Below are positions 39,408 through 48,145 of a DNA stretch of 64,000 nt, piece after piece. Under the pieces are notes generated by a model. It saw only the letters and a program-made list of their open reading frames with translations. It did not search any database and was not told the DNA's origin. How positions within the stretch are numbered: the first letter of the stretch is position 1; each line of letters opens with the position of its first letter. The position numbers and the translations under genes are program-made. Source of the DNA: Coemansia sp. RSA 1804 (lineage: Eukaryota; Kickxellomycota; Kickxellomycetes; Kickxellales; Kickxellaceae); NCBI GenBank assembly GCA_027578815.1, contig JANBTH010000005.1:1-64000 (forward strand), written 5' to 3'.

Positions 39408-41177
39408 ATGTCGCTATCTAAAATATTTTTGGACAGATATGGACCGCATCCACTACCAATTTCATTTTTCGTACAGCTTAAATCGTTTGTTGAAAGACGC
39501 ATTATCAATGCCAGCGCAGAAATCCGCAAAGACCCAGACTGGGCCCAGTATCTGGATAGCGAGGAGAAGCGGCAGAGTTGGTCGGACATGTGTACTGAAA
39601 AGTTTAAAGCCACGGCACTGGATATGGTTTATATTTTTAAAGAATTAAAGTACTATAATATTCTTCACGAGAATGTCCCGCATGGTATGGTGTTAGGGGG
39701 CGCCGACATGGTGTGGTTTATAGATATTCCCAATAACGATGGTTTGGCGCTGGAGTTCAAACAGTATGCAACTGTCTTGGAAGCTGCCTATCCCAAGAAA
39801 CGTGTGGATCGGAGCGAAGGCGGCTGCGTTTTGCGGCTCATAGATCCTCTACTTTATCCGCTTGACTATAAACTAGCCCATGTTCTCCCAAATCCAATTG
39901 AGACACCGGAACAGGCACTCAGTGTAAAGACCTTTGGCGACAAACCTGGATCATTTGAGGCATGGTCTGATATTGTAAGGGGTCTCAACAAAAGGATTCT
40001 AGCTCCACAGCTTTTGCGTGGAAGGGGGTATGTTTACAGAAACTTCAACCGCTCTCCCCATGTCAGTTATCCAATTTGCTGGCTGCCTACGGATATTCGA
40101 GTGAATGTGGATGGTTCAGTTGTCATAAAGTCGTATATTAACAACCTATATCCAACCAAACATTCTACTTTTTACGAGACACTTTCGAAGGCACTTGAAG
40201 TCGTTGTTATTCCGCTGGTGGAGCAAGTACTGATTGATCTGATGCATCCTAATGAATCGCGAGTGAGAGTTGATGATGATAAGTGTGTGAGATTCACCAT
40301 TCCTTCTCCAAGAAATGGTACCTATCGCTGGAGTGATCTTAATACCACCGACGATGATGATGCGTGGGAAGATTGGAAACGAGGAATTGTGTACTTCGAG
40401 CCGGTGCCTGTACATTATGTCAACCATCTTCGACCATTGCCGCTGCCACCAACATACACCTTGCGTGGAGAAGAGTTACATCTCGTTGTCGAGATGGAAA
40501 CCACATATCTGACACCGAAGAATCCGTATTGTAGCCAAGGCGAATGGCAGACTTCAGGTACACCCAACGACAATATAGTAGCCACGGCAATATGGTACTA
40601 TGATGTTGAGAATACAAAGATATCGAGTATTAGGTTTTGTGATCTGCTCCGCCCGTATGATAAATACTTTCCTACTAGAGGTTCGATTGCAGAGTCGGTG
40701 TACCATTACGTGTATAATATAGGGGGTATTGATAGAATGCTAGGGTGGTTCTTCAATCAGGCATACGGATTCACTGGCATTAAGGGCGGACGGGTTGTGT
40801 GCTTTCCAAGCTCGTATCAATACACTGAGCCAGAGATGAATCTGGCAGATCCATCCAAACCCGGACATGTGAAAAAACTGTATTTCCATTTTGTTCATCC
40901 CGGCGTACGTGTTCCATCGACATCAATCGTCCCACCACAGCAGCAGGAATGGTGGGCTGGGACGATATTCTCCATTCCACCAATGGATAGTATCCCCGTG
41001 GAGCTTCAGACAATGATCCTAAAGAATGTTGATATGCCAATGTCCTTGAAAAGGGCATATAAAAAATACGATCGCGAAAGATATAACAAATTACGCGCGG
41101 ATGAAAAAGAATATAACTACTACACGTGGGCATTTGTGTACTGGAGATCGCTTCAGCGTGAGGGTTATATACAATGA
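39408..41177 (+). CDS. DUF4246-family protein, probably with altered metal site
   Basis: A 589-aa cytosolic-type protein. It has the order of motifs I know from the fungal DUF4246 family: YINNLYPTKHSTFYETL (about 244-260), the central W-x-x-x-G...NIVATAIWYYDVEN...ISSIRF (about 385-412), and FPSSYQY...DPSKPGHVKKLYFHFVHPG (about 468-500) followed by VPPQQQEWW. In the family consensus as I remember it, the first motif reads WHVEG and the later one YQH; here they read WQTSG and YQY. If those residues bind metal, as in 2-oxoglutarate oxygenases, this copy has lost them. That point is from memory, not from a search. ATG at 39408. Codon use is AT-rich compared with the next gene. Function of the family is unknown. 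Confidence 0.8.
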   Translation: MSLSKIFLDRYGPHPLPISFFVQLKSFVERRIINASAEIRKDPDWAQYLDSEEKRQSWSDMCTEKFKATALDMVYIFKELKYYNILHENVPHGMVLGGADMVWFIDIPNNDGLALEFKQYATVLEAAYPKKRVDRSEGGCVLRLIDPLLYPLDYKLAHVLPNPIETPEQALSVKTFGDKPGSFEAWSDIVRGLNKRILAPQLLRGRGYVYRNFNRSPHVSYPICWLPTDIRVNVDGSVVIKSYINNLYPTKHSTFYETLSKALEVVVIPLVEQVLIDLMHPNESRVRVDDDKCVRFTIPSPRNGTYRWSDLNTTDDDDAWEDWKRGIVYFEPVPVHYVNHLRPLPLPPTYTLRGEELHLVVEMETTYLTPKNPYCSQGEWQTSGTPNDNIVATAIWYYDVENTKISSIRFCDLLRPYDKYFPTRGSIAESVYHYVYNIGGIDRMLGWFFNQAYGFTGIKGGRVVCFPSSYQYTEPEMNLADPSKPGHVKKLYFHFVHPGVRVPSTSIVPPQQQEWWAGTIFSIPPMDSIPVELQTMILKNVDMPMSLKRAYKKYDRERYNKLRADEKEYNYYTWAFVYWRSLQREGYIQ

Positions 41178-41381
41178 TTTTTCCAGGTAATATGAATGAG
41201 ATAATATCATTTATAATGATGATCACGATCACGTAATCAGAAGCTTTGGTGTAATTAGCCTTCTTTGTTTTTGTTATTGTTTTTCTTTCTCACGGCTCGA
41301 CCATTACTATTGTTTTGACATTCGCCTGGGCTTTGCTATTTCAGTTCATCGCTTTTCACACTCCTGTCTTGTAAGGAAGCA

Positions 41382-43115
41382 ATGCTTTTCAATATCCTCA
41401 AGTACCCGGTTATTTTCTCATCGGGAGCCACGCTGTACCGCACATTCACGCTGTTCACATCACCGCTAGCAGCAACCAACATGACCTCATCGCCAACAGT
41501 ACGCGACCGGCTGGCGGAGTACAAGCCGACGGAGCTGCGCTCGGACCTGTCGCACCTGACGGCGGGCGACCGGCAGGCGCTGGTGAAGTTGGCGGACGTG
41601 TCGGACCTGCTCAGCAGCGCGTACTACAGCCAGCTATGGTCGGGGGCGCCGGCGCTGAGAAGGGAGCTCGAGACAAAGGCGAGGGAGGAGGCGGGTCCGG
41701 AGACGGAGGCCAGGGACCGGCTCCGGCTCTTCGAGCTGCTGCGCGGGCCGTGGGACCGGCGGCGCGGCAACCAGCCGTTCATCGACGCGGTGGGCGCCAA
41801 GCCCGGCGGCGCCAACGTGTATCCCGAGGACATGAGCAAGACGGAGTTCGACGCGTGGCTGGGGACGCTGGGAACCAGCAGCGATGAGGCGAGGCGGGCG
41901 CGCGGATTCTACGACGCCGTTGTCAGAAGAGCGGACGGCGGGCTGGATCTGGAGCGGTACGCGGACGCGTACGCGGAGTATCTGGAGCCGGCGGCGCGGC
42001 TGATGCGCGAGGCGGCGGATCTGGTCAGCGACGCGAGCTTTGCGCGGTTCCTGCGGATGCGCGGCGAGTCGTTTGGAACCAACAGGTACCTGGAGTCGGA
42101 AGTCGCGTGGCTCAAGATCAACAGCACCAGCGCGCTGGAGGCCGCCATCGGGCCGTACGAGACGTACGAGGACGAGCTGTATTCGGCCAAGGCGTTCTTC
42201 GAGGCGATGGTGCATGTGCGCGACTTCGCCGGCACCCGCACGGTTGCCAAGTTCGCCGACAGCCTCGAGTACATCGAGGCGCGTCTGCCCATTCCCGACG
42301 CCTACCGCAACCCGAGCCTTGCTGCGCCGCCCATCGTGGTTGTCAACCAGGTCTACGCCGGCGGCGATACCGCGGCGCCGATGACGGCGGCGTACAACCT
42401 GCCCAACGACGAGGACGCCATCGAGCGCGCCGGATCGAAGCTGACTCTCATCCGCAATGTGCAGGAAGGCAAGGTGCGCAGCGTGCTGCTTCCGATTGCG
42501 CGCGCCGTGCTCGATCCGCGCGACGTGGCGGATGTGACGTTCGATGCGTTCTTCACGCATGTGCTGCTGCACGAGGTTGCGCACTCAAACGGCCCGCACC
42601 GCGTGGTCGCGTCGCCCGACGACACCGTGCGCAGCCGCCTGCAGGACCTGCACTCGGCCTTCGAGGAGGCAAAGGCCGACATCGCCGGCCTCTTCGCCGC
42701 GCGCCTGCTTGTGGCCTCCGGCGTCATCGCCAATGTCACCATGCGCCAGTTCTACACCACGTATCTGGCGTCGGCCTTCAGATCCGTCCGCTTCGGCCTC
42801 AGCGAGGCCCACGGGCTCGGCCAGGCCATGCAGCTCGCCTACCTGCTCGACGCCGGCGGGTTCGTCTACGACGGCGCTGCGCGGACCTTTGCCGTTGACT
42901 TTGACGCCATCGACGGCGCCGTCGCCGACCTCACCAGAGACATCATGCTGATCCAGGGCGATGGCGACAAGGCTCGCGCCGCTGCCTTCCGCGACAAGTA
43001 CGGCGTCCTCGCGCCCAGCGTCGCCCAGGCGCTCGACGGCCTCGCGCACGTGCCCATCGACATTGCGCCTGTCTGGGCCGACATCGCGGAGCTGCGGAAG
43101 AGCAGCGATGCGTGA
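41382..43115 (+). CDS. Peptidase M49 (dipeptidyl-peptidase III)-like zinc hydrolase
   Basis: A 577-aa protein with the zinc motif HEVAHSNGPH at about 397-406 and the second ligand motif EEAKAD at about 428-433. Classical DPP III has a hexapeptide HExxGH and is about 720 aa; the shorter form here, with HExxH followed by xxGPH, matches the bacterial and plant Nudix-hydrolase-3-associated M49-like branch. Predicted to release dipeptides from peptide N-termini or to act on a related substrate. The N-terminal 33 residues (MLFNILKYPVIFSSGATLYR...) have no acidic residue and could be a mitochondrial presequence; a second ATG at 41481 (MTSSPTVRDRL) would give the cytosolic form. Strongly GC-rich coding, in contrast to the AT-rich gene just upstream. 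Its stop is 91 bp from the convergent sugar porter. Confidence 0.82.
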   Translation: MLFNILKYPVIFSSGATLYRTFTLFTSPLAATNMTSSPTVRDRLAEYKPTELRSDLSHLTAGDRQALVKLADVSDLLSSAYYSQLWSGAPALRRELETKAREEAGPETEARDRLRLFELLRGPWDRRRGNQPFIDAVGAKPGGANVYPEDMSKTEFDAWLGTLGTSSDEARRARGFYDAVVRRADGGLDLERYADAYAEYLEPAARLMREAADLVSDASFARFLRMRGESFGTNRYLESEVAWLKINSTSALEAAIGPYETYEDELYSAKAFFEAMVHVRDFAGTRTVAKFADSLEYIEARLPIPDAYRNPSLAAPPIVVVNQVYAGGDTAAPMTAAYNLPNDEDAIERAGSKLTLIRNVQEGKVRSVLLPIARAVLDPRDVADVTFDAFFTHVLLHEVAHSNGPHRVVASPDDTVRSRLQDLHSAFEEAKADIAGLFAARLLVASGVIANVTMRQFYTTYLASAFRSVRFGLSEAHGLGQAMQLAYLLDAGGFVYDGAARTFAVDFDAIDGAVADLTRDIMLIQGDGDKARAAAFRDKYGVLAPSVAQALDGLAHVPIDIAPVWADIAELRKSSDA

Positions 43116-43206
43116 GCCAATCCGCCCGGCGCCTTTCTGTCTGCCAATAGTGGTGTTTAGTATTTATAATCGAATGTCTGTCTAGCTTCCAAAGAAAAGG
43201 CCTCGC

Positions 43207-44703
43207 TCAGAGCTCAAACTCCTTGTTGTTCTCCGCAAACACCGCGTCGTCGTAGTCGGCGATGCGTCGCCGGTCGCGGTGCGCCCAGACCGAGCCGGTG
43301 AAGATCACCTCCATGTCCTCCAGCGACCTGTTCTTGGTCTCCGGGTAGAACGCGTAGATGATGCCGATCGCCGCAAACATGATCACCGCAAAGATCAGAT
43401 CAAGGCCCCACGTGATGCGCTTCATCAGGATCGGCGCCACCAGCCCGATGACAAAGTTGAACAGCCAGTTGGACGCCGTGGTGATCGAGTTGGCCTTGGA
43501 CCGGATGTGCATCGGGAAGATCTCGGACGGGTAGATCCACCCGATCGGCCCCCACGACATTGCAAACGAGATCACAAACAGATACACCATGACGATGACC
43601 AGATAGGAAACGCCCTTTGGCAGCTGCAGATTGACCGATCCGTCGTCCTCGTAGATCTTGTTCTGCGTCGCGCCCGTGGCAACCGCCTGCACAAAGTACG
43701 TCGCCGCGCATCCGAACGACCCGATCATCAGCGTCACCCGCCGCCCCAGCCGATCCACAAACAGAATTGCCGGAATCGTCGCCAGCATGTTGATCACGCC
43801 GTTGACGCCCTGCGCCAGCAGCGATGCGTTGTCGCCGCTCAGCCCCGACTGCTTGAACAGCGACGGCGCAAAGTACATGATGACGTTGATTCCCGTCAGC
43901 TGCTGCAGCGCCTGGATCGCCACGCCCAGCACCAGGCGCCGACGGATCGGGAACCGCAGCAGCTCAAAGTAGCTGCGCATCGCCGTCTCGCGCTCCATGC
44001 GCACCGCCTCCTTGATGTCCTCCACCTCCTGCACCACCTCCGGGTCGTGCATGTTGCCTCCGGCGCGCAGCCACGCCAGCACCGTCTGTGCCTCGTATGA
44101 TCTGTCGTGGTCGATCAGCCACCGCGGCGTGAACGGCATCATCGTCATTGCGCAAAACAGGACCACTGCGGGCACGATCTGGATCCCGATCGGGATCCGC
44201 CACGACGCGTCGCTCTTGATGAAGTGGCATCCGTAGTCGATCCAGAACGCTACCAGCAGCCCCCACGTGATCGCCCACTGCTGCAGCGACACGAGGCGGC
44301 CGCGGATATGCGACGGCGCAATCTCCGACTGGTAGATGGGAACAGTCATCGACAGCACGCCGACGCCCAGTCCTGCGACAAACCGGCCGGCAATAAGCAT
44401 CGCGCGGTTGCGCGATCCGCACTGGATGGATGCGCCCAGCGAGAACACCACGCATGCCACCATGATTGTCCGTTTGCGGGAGAACTTGTCAGCTAGGTAG
44501 CCGGCACACAGCGACCCGACGAAGCAGCCGGCTGTTAGGAGCGAGGTGATCACGCCAACGCCCACAGGGCCTGGGTTGCCGAAGTACGCCTTCCAGTAGT
44601 CCATCTCCAGAATCGACGACATCAGCCCCGTGTCAAACCCGAATATGAATCCGCCAAGCGCCGAAACGCTGCCCACAAAATACGCATGTGTGTTTCTGCC
44701 CAT
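43207..44703 (-). CDS. Sugar porter (MFS hexose/polyol transporter family)
   Basis: A 498-aa, 12-helix plasma-membrane transporter. Sugar-porter signatures: GFDTGLMSSIL in helix 1, GYLADKFSRKRTIM in the 2-3 loop, GRFVAGLGVGVLSMTVPIYQSEIAPSHIRGRLVS, QQLTGINVIMYFAPS in helix 7, and WGPIGWIYPSEIFPMHIRSKA in helix 10, then FYPETKNRSLEDME near the C-terminus. These place it in the fungal family of hexose, lactose and quinate transporters; the transported sugar cannot be read from the sequence. ATG at 44703. Convergent with the M49-like gene. Confidence 0.93.
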   Translation of the reverse strand: MGRNTHAYFVGSVSALGGFIFGFDTGLMSSILEMDYWKAYFGNPGPVGVGVITSLLTAGCFVGSLCAGYLADKFSRKRTIMVACVVFSLGASIQCGSRNRAMLIAGRFVAGLGVGVLSMTVPIYQSEIAPSHIRGRLVSLQQWAITWGLLVAFWIDYGCHFIKSDASWRIPIGIQIVPAVVLFCAMTMMPFTPRWLIDHDRSYEAQTVLAWLRAGGNMHDPEVVQEVEDIKEAVRMERETAMRSYFELLRFPIRRRLVLGVAIQALQQLTGINVIMYFAPSLFKQSGLSGDNASLLAQGVNGVINMLATIPAILFVDRLGRRVTLMIGSFGCAATYFVQAVATGATQNKIYEDDGSVNLQLPKGVSYLVIVMVYLFVISFAMSWGPIGWIYPSEIFPMHIRSKANSITTASNWLFNFVIGLVAPILMKRITWGLDLIFAVIMFAAIGIIYAFYPETKNRSLEDMEVIFTGSVWAHRDRRRIADYDDAVFAENNKEFEL

Positions 44704-46447
44704 GCTTTTTTTGTTTTATGTCTGGCGTTTCTGGAGAGAGGAATGGTGTTACGAGATAGAAAATTGGTGATAATAACGGCAGTATTAAGTACAGGTTGGG
44801 GTTTTGTTTAAATTAAATAGAACACGTTAAAATATGTAATTGTATAATATGACATTAGCCAGAAAATAGTCAACCCTCTTCTTCAATTAAAGATATCGTA
44901 AACCAAGAACATAAAAACCAGAGTTGTCATGGACACGTTCGATAGAGAAGGAACAGTAGATGAAAGGGAAGGAAAGAGAGAAAGACAAGACAAGAAGGAT
45001 GGAAATGAAAAATGTTAAAGTGCTAAGGGATTGAAACGAAAGGAGTTTTTTTTGGTTGAATGCTATTTTTCAGTCTTAAATGAATGCACATTACCTGTTT
45101 ATTCCAATATCATTTTGTTTATATCGTTTGCTCGAGTTTGCCATTGAAATCCTATCAAACCATCCGCAACACTATGCTATAGCATGAAAAATACCCCCTC
45201 CCACATGTCAGTCTCCTCTTTCTATCTCTTTCTCCTTGCTCGTTGCCAAGCGGAGGAGAATATGTGATAATACAAGAGTAATTTTTAAACACACACCTTT
45301 TTTTTCTCCGCACTATCAGGTTTCTCTTGCATTTGCAAATGCAGAATGAACCGAGGGACTGATTTCCCTTCTTTCTTCTGCTGCTGCCAGGTTTTTATTT
45401 TTCTTGACAACCTGCTTATTTTGGAACATGTTGGCCAGCGCAGCCCTTTTTGTTTATTTAAAAAGATGGGAAATGGCGTGTGGTTGGTTATGCAATTTTA
45501 ACAAGATTGGCCGCATGCACTTGTTGGATGACACACACCCCATTCGCCATCCAAGTAATGGATGGTTGGGAGACAAGTGGTGATGGATTTACCCTTTTGC
45601 TTACACTCCCAATAAACAAATTGATAAATAAGTAAAGCATATGTTCTGAGAACCGGCATGGTTTGGAATCATCAATCCCCTTTTCATGCATCCTAAAGTC
45701 CAAGAGAGAGGGATAGCTGTGAAAGAAAAAAGACAACACGTAAATTTCTTTCATTGCTTTCTTGCACACTCAGTTTGCCCAGATAAATTAGGGAATGAAA
45801 AAAACGCATGTATTTCGCTGGTACAAATAATCCCATCTTTGGAAATAACAATGACCAAACCGAACTTTGCCGAATGGGGTATTGTGTGTTTTCTCGGTGA
45901 CAGATACACAAGGGCACCCTGTATTGCGTGCTGAAATAAAAAACAGGGTTGTTCTTTGTAAAGGCATAATGGAAGCGAGGAGCGATGCATGCACTATATT
46001 TATAATTCATAATTGCTAGCCGAACAAAGGGGAAAGACAAAGAAAGAAGCAAAACAAATACAAACAGGTTTAGCTCGCTGAATGTAAAAAAACTTCATAG
46101 AATGACGAAAAGTAAATAAAAATCTAGTGTGCTCTGGACAATAGAACTTTTATTCATGTGATTTCTTTGGTCGCATGCATCATATTGGTGAAGAGGAAAT
46201 GAAAGCGTAGAACGGTTGTTGGTCAGTGCCTAAAGGAAAAAAAACGTCTTTTCCTCCGTCTGTTCCTGTGACACAAGAACAGAAAAGGCGGGATGCTTTG
46301 ATACCGTTTCATTAAAGGGGGAACCTTAAATTTTTCCAATTTCATCTTTTTTACATGCGTACTTTTATTTCTTACTTTCCCCCCTTATTTATCCACTCGC
46401 TTGTTTGTTAATTTTTTTACCTGTTAATATTTGCTATCATAAAGGGA
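44704..46447. other. Divergent intergenic region, no gene seen
   Basis: About 1.7 kb between the sugar porter and the polyQ protein. AT-rich with pyrimidine runs; the short ORFs in it have no protein-like composition. No tRNA or strong repeat seen. Confidence 0.5.
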
Positions 46448-47014
46448 ATGACGCAGCAGACGTTTACGTTTATCAACCACAGCGGCAAGCTCTTTGACGA
46501 GACGCTGGTGTATGCGGGAGCAGTGTACGGATTCGACATGGCCACAGACTTCAAGCATGCGTTCTCTCTCACAACGGACTCCTCGGGCGTAGTAGCAAAA
46601 GAGGTGTACTACACGGGGATATCGATGACGGGGAAGCTGCGCGGAACCGACCGGAGCTGGATAGACTTCGAGGGCGCCGGGATTAAAACCAAGGGCGAGC
46701 GGCTCAGCTTCGGGTACACCTGGTGCTTCAAGTACCCGGCCTCTGGCGGGAGCAAGCGGTACATCTGGCGGATGGAGCGCAGCAAGACGCGTAGCAACAA
46801 TATCATGTACTTGGAGAACAGCGGCACCAGCGAGATTGTTGCCACGTTTAGAAGGTGCGTGGATGATGAGCAGGTTGAGGGTCGCTTGGTTCTGCGCGTT
46901 TGTCCCGATCTGCCGCTGTTTATGCTTATTCTGGCAACGTGTAAGCTTGGGCTTGTGCGGATTCAAGCGAGCGATGCTGGCGTTCCATTCGCGGCTGCCG
47001 CTCAACAGCAACAG

Positions 47015-47076
<62 letters not shown>

Positions 47077-47206
47077 GTTGTCGTCGTCAACTATATCGCC
47101 TGCTGATGAGCGCGAGGAAACGGTGTCGTCAGTCTCTGGATCCTCCGGACAAAACACCGGCACATCGTGGTTTCGCCGACTCATGGACGGATCAAAAACA
47201 AAATAA
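46448..47206 (+). CDS. Small globular protein with polyGln tail (tubby/DUF6593-like, tentative)
   Basis: A 252-aa protein. Residues about 1-175 form one compact beta-rich domain: WIDFEGAGIKTKGERLSFGYTW, RYIWRMERSKTRSNNIMYL and TSEIVATFRRC, followed by an amphipathic FMLILATCKLGL. The order of a 'Y.W' strand, a variable loop, 'VA.F', 'L.I' and a C-terminal helix recalls the tubby-like DUF6593 domain common in fungi; this is a tentative reading. Residues 186-210 are 25 consecutive glutamines, followed by Ser/Glu and a basic end. ATG at 46448. AATAAA at 47276-47281 could end its transcript. Confidence 0.7.
47003..47077 (+). repeat. Mixed CAG/CAA tract encoding 25 Gln
   Basis: In-frame, mixed CAG and CAA codons, so the tract is partly protected against slippage. 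Located between the globular domain and the C-terminal tail. Confidence 0.9.
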
Positions 47207-47275
47207 CCCTTTTCGCATGCATTACATAACACTGTTAATAACGATAACAACAACAACAACAACAAGGTTCCATTT

Positions 47276-47281
47276 AATAAA
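47276..47281 (+). terminator. Candidate polyadenylation signal of the polyQ gene
   Basis: AATAAA 70 bp after the stop codon, downstream of a CAA microsatellite (about 47247-47265). Confidence 0.45.
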
Positions 47282-48145
47282 GACATTAGAAAAAGCATGG
47301 ATCAGCAGCAACCGCCATTACTATTTTTTTTGTTGGTGTGGGTGGGTAGACGCATGCCGGGGAGAATAAAGCCGCCGAAGCAGCTCCTCTCGCCCGGCAC
47401 TCTGTTCAGCATAATCCGGATTGGGTCAATACCAGAAGAATAAACTCTAGCACCCTGCGCATTGCACTGCATCCAAAAATGAAGCTAACCACCAGGGAGC
47501 GCAAATCTTCCAGATCCCTGTGAATCCCTCCTCCCAAGAAGCTAAAGTCGAAGAAAAAGAACCTCCTCCCACCCTATTTCCTTCCCCTCGACTGGCTAGA
47601 GAAAGAAAGGGAAGAGCAGTGGGATAAAAGCTACCGGCATCAGTCTTGCTTCCCGCGAAGGAAGAGAACGTCAACTGCCTCAAGCAAAAGTAAACCACCG
47701 ATCGCCTTCCATCCACCTAGCCAAGGGAAGAAAAAAAGGGAAACCAGGGGGGAATGTTCTCCAACGACTCCAGCTCCTCGAGAGAAAGGGGCCACCAGGA
47801 AAAAACCCCAACCGAGGATTTGTTTCTGGTCACTCCCGCCCCGCTGTTCGCAGGACCCCCGTCAAGAAGGCATGAGTGGCTTTTCCCGGACTTTACCCCA
47901 AGCGTCTGTGTCTTTTATATAAAGTAACGCCTAAGCGCAGGTACTGTCGTCTACCACAGAATCCAAGGCAAGGGCGGGTCTGTCTGGCGATTTTCCCTTC
48001 AATGCTTATGAGTGCACAAAGCAGCCGGCGGACCCGGATCCACTCTTATGGCAGCCCTGGCTCCCCGGCACGTGATCTGCAGACAGGTGTCTTCAACAAA
48101 AAGAAGCCAGAGCAGTTCTATTTTCTCCCATCTACCAAAATAACA
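47282..48145. other. Convergent spacer with unexplained coding-like sequence
   Basis: Lies between the polyQ gene and the WD40 gene and is visibly more GC-rich than other spacers. In the + frame whose codons start at positions divisible by 3, open segments run 47451-47624, 47628-47690 and 47721-47924, separated by stops at 47625, 47691 and 47718. A 57-codon ORF within it is listed separately. It may be a decayed gene, a gene with introns, or an unusual 3' UTR. Confidence 0.4.
47754..47927 (+). CDS. Possible 57-aa ORF or exon of a broken gene
   Basis: ATG at 47754 opens MFSNDSSSSRERGHQEK and continues with TPAPLFAGPPSRRHEWLF. Composition is protein-like (mixed acidic, basic, Pro and aromatic residues). 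It lies in frame with two further open segments upstream that are separated by stops. No family recognised. It could be a remnant, since all firm genes here are single long frames. Confidence 0.25.
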   Translation: MFSNDSSSSRERGHQEKTPTEDLFLVTPAPLFAGPPSRRHEWLFPDFTPSVCVFYIK

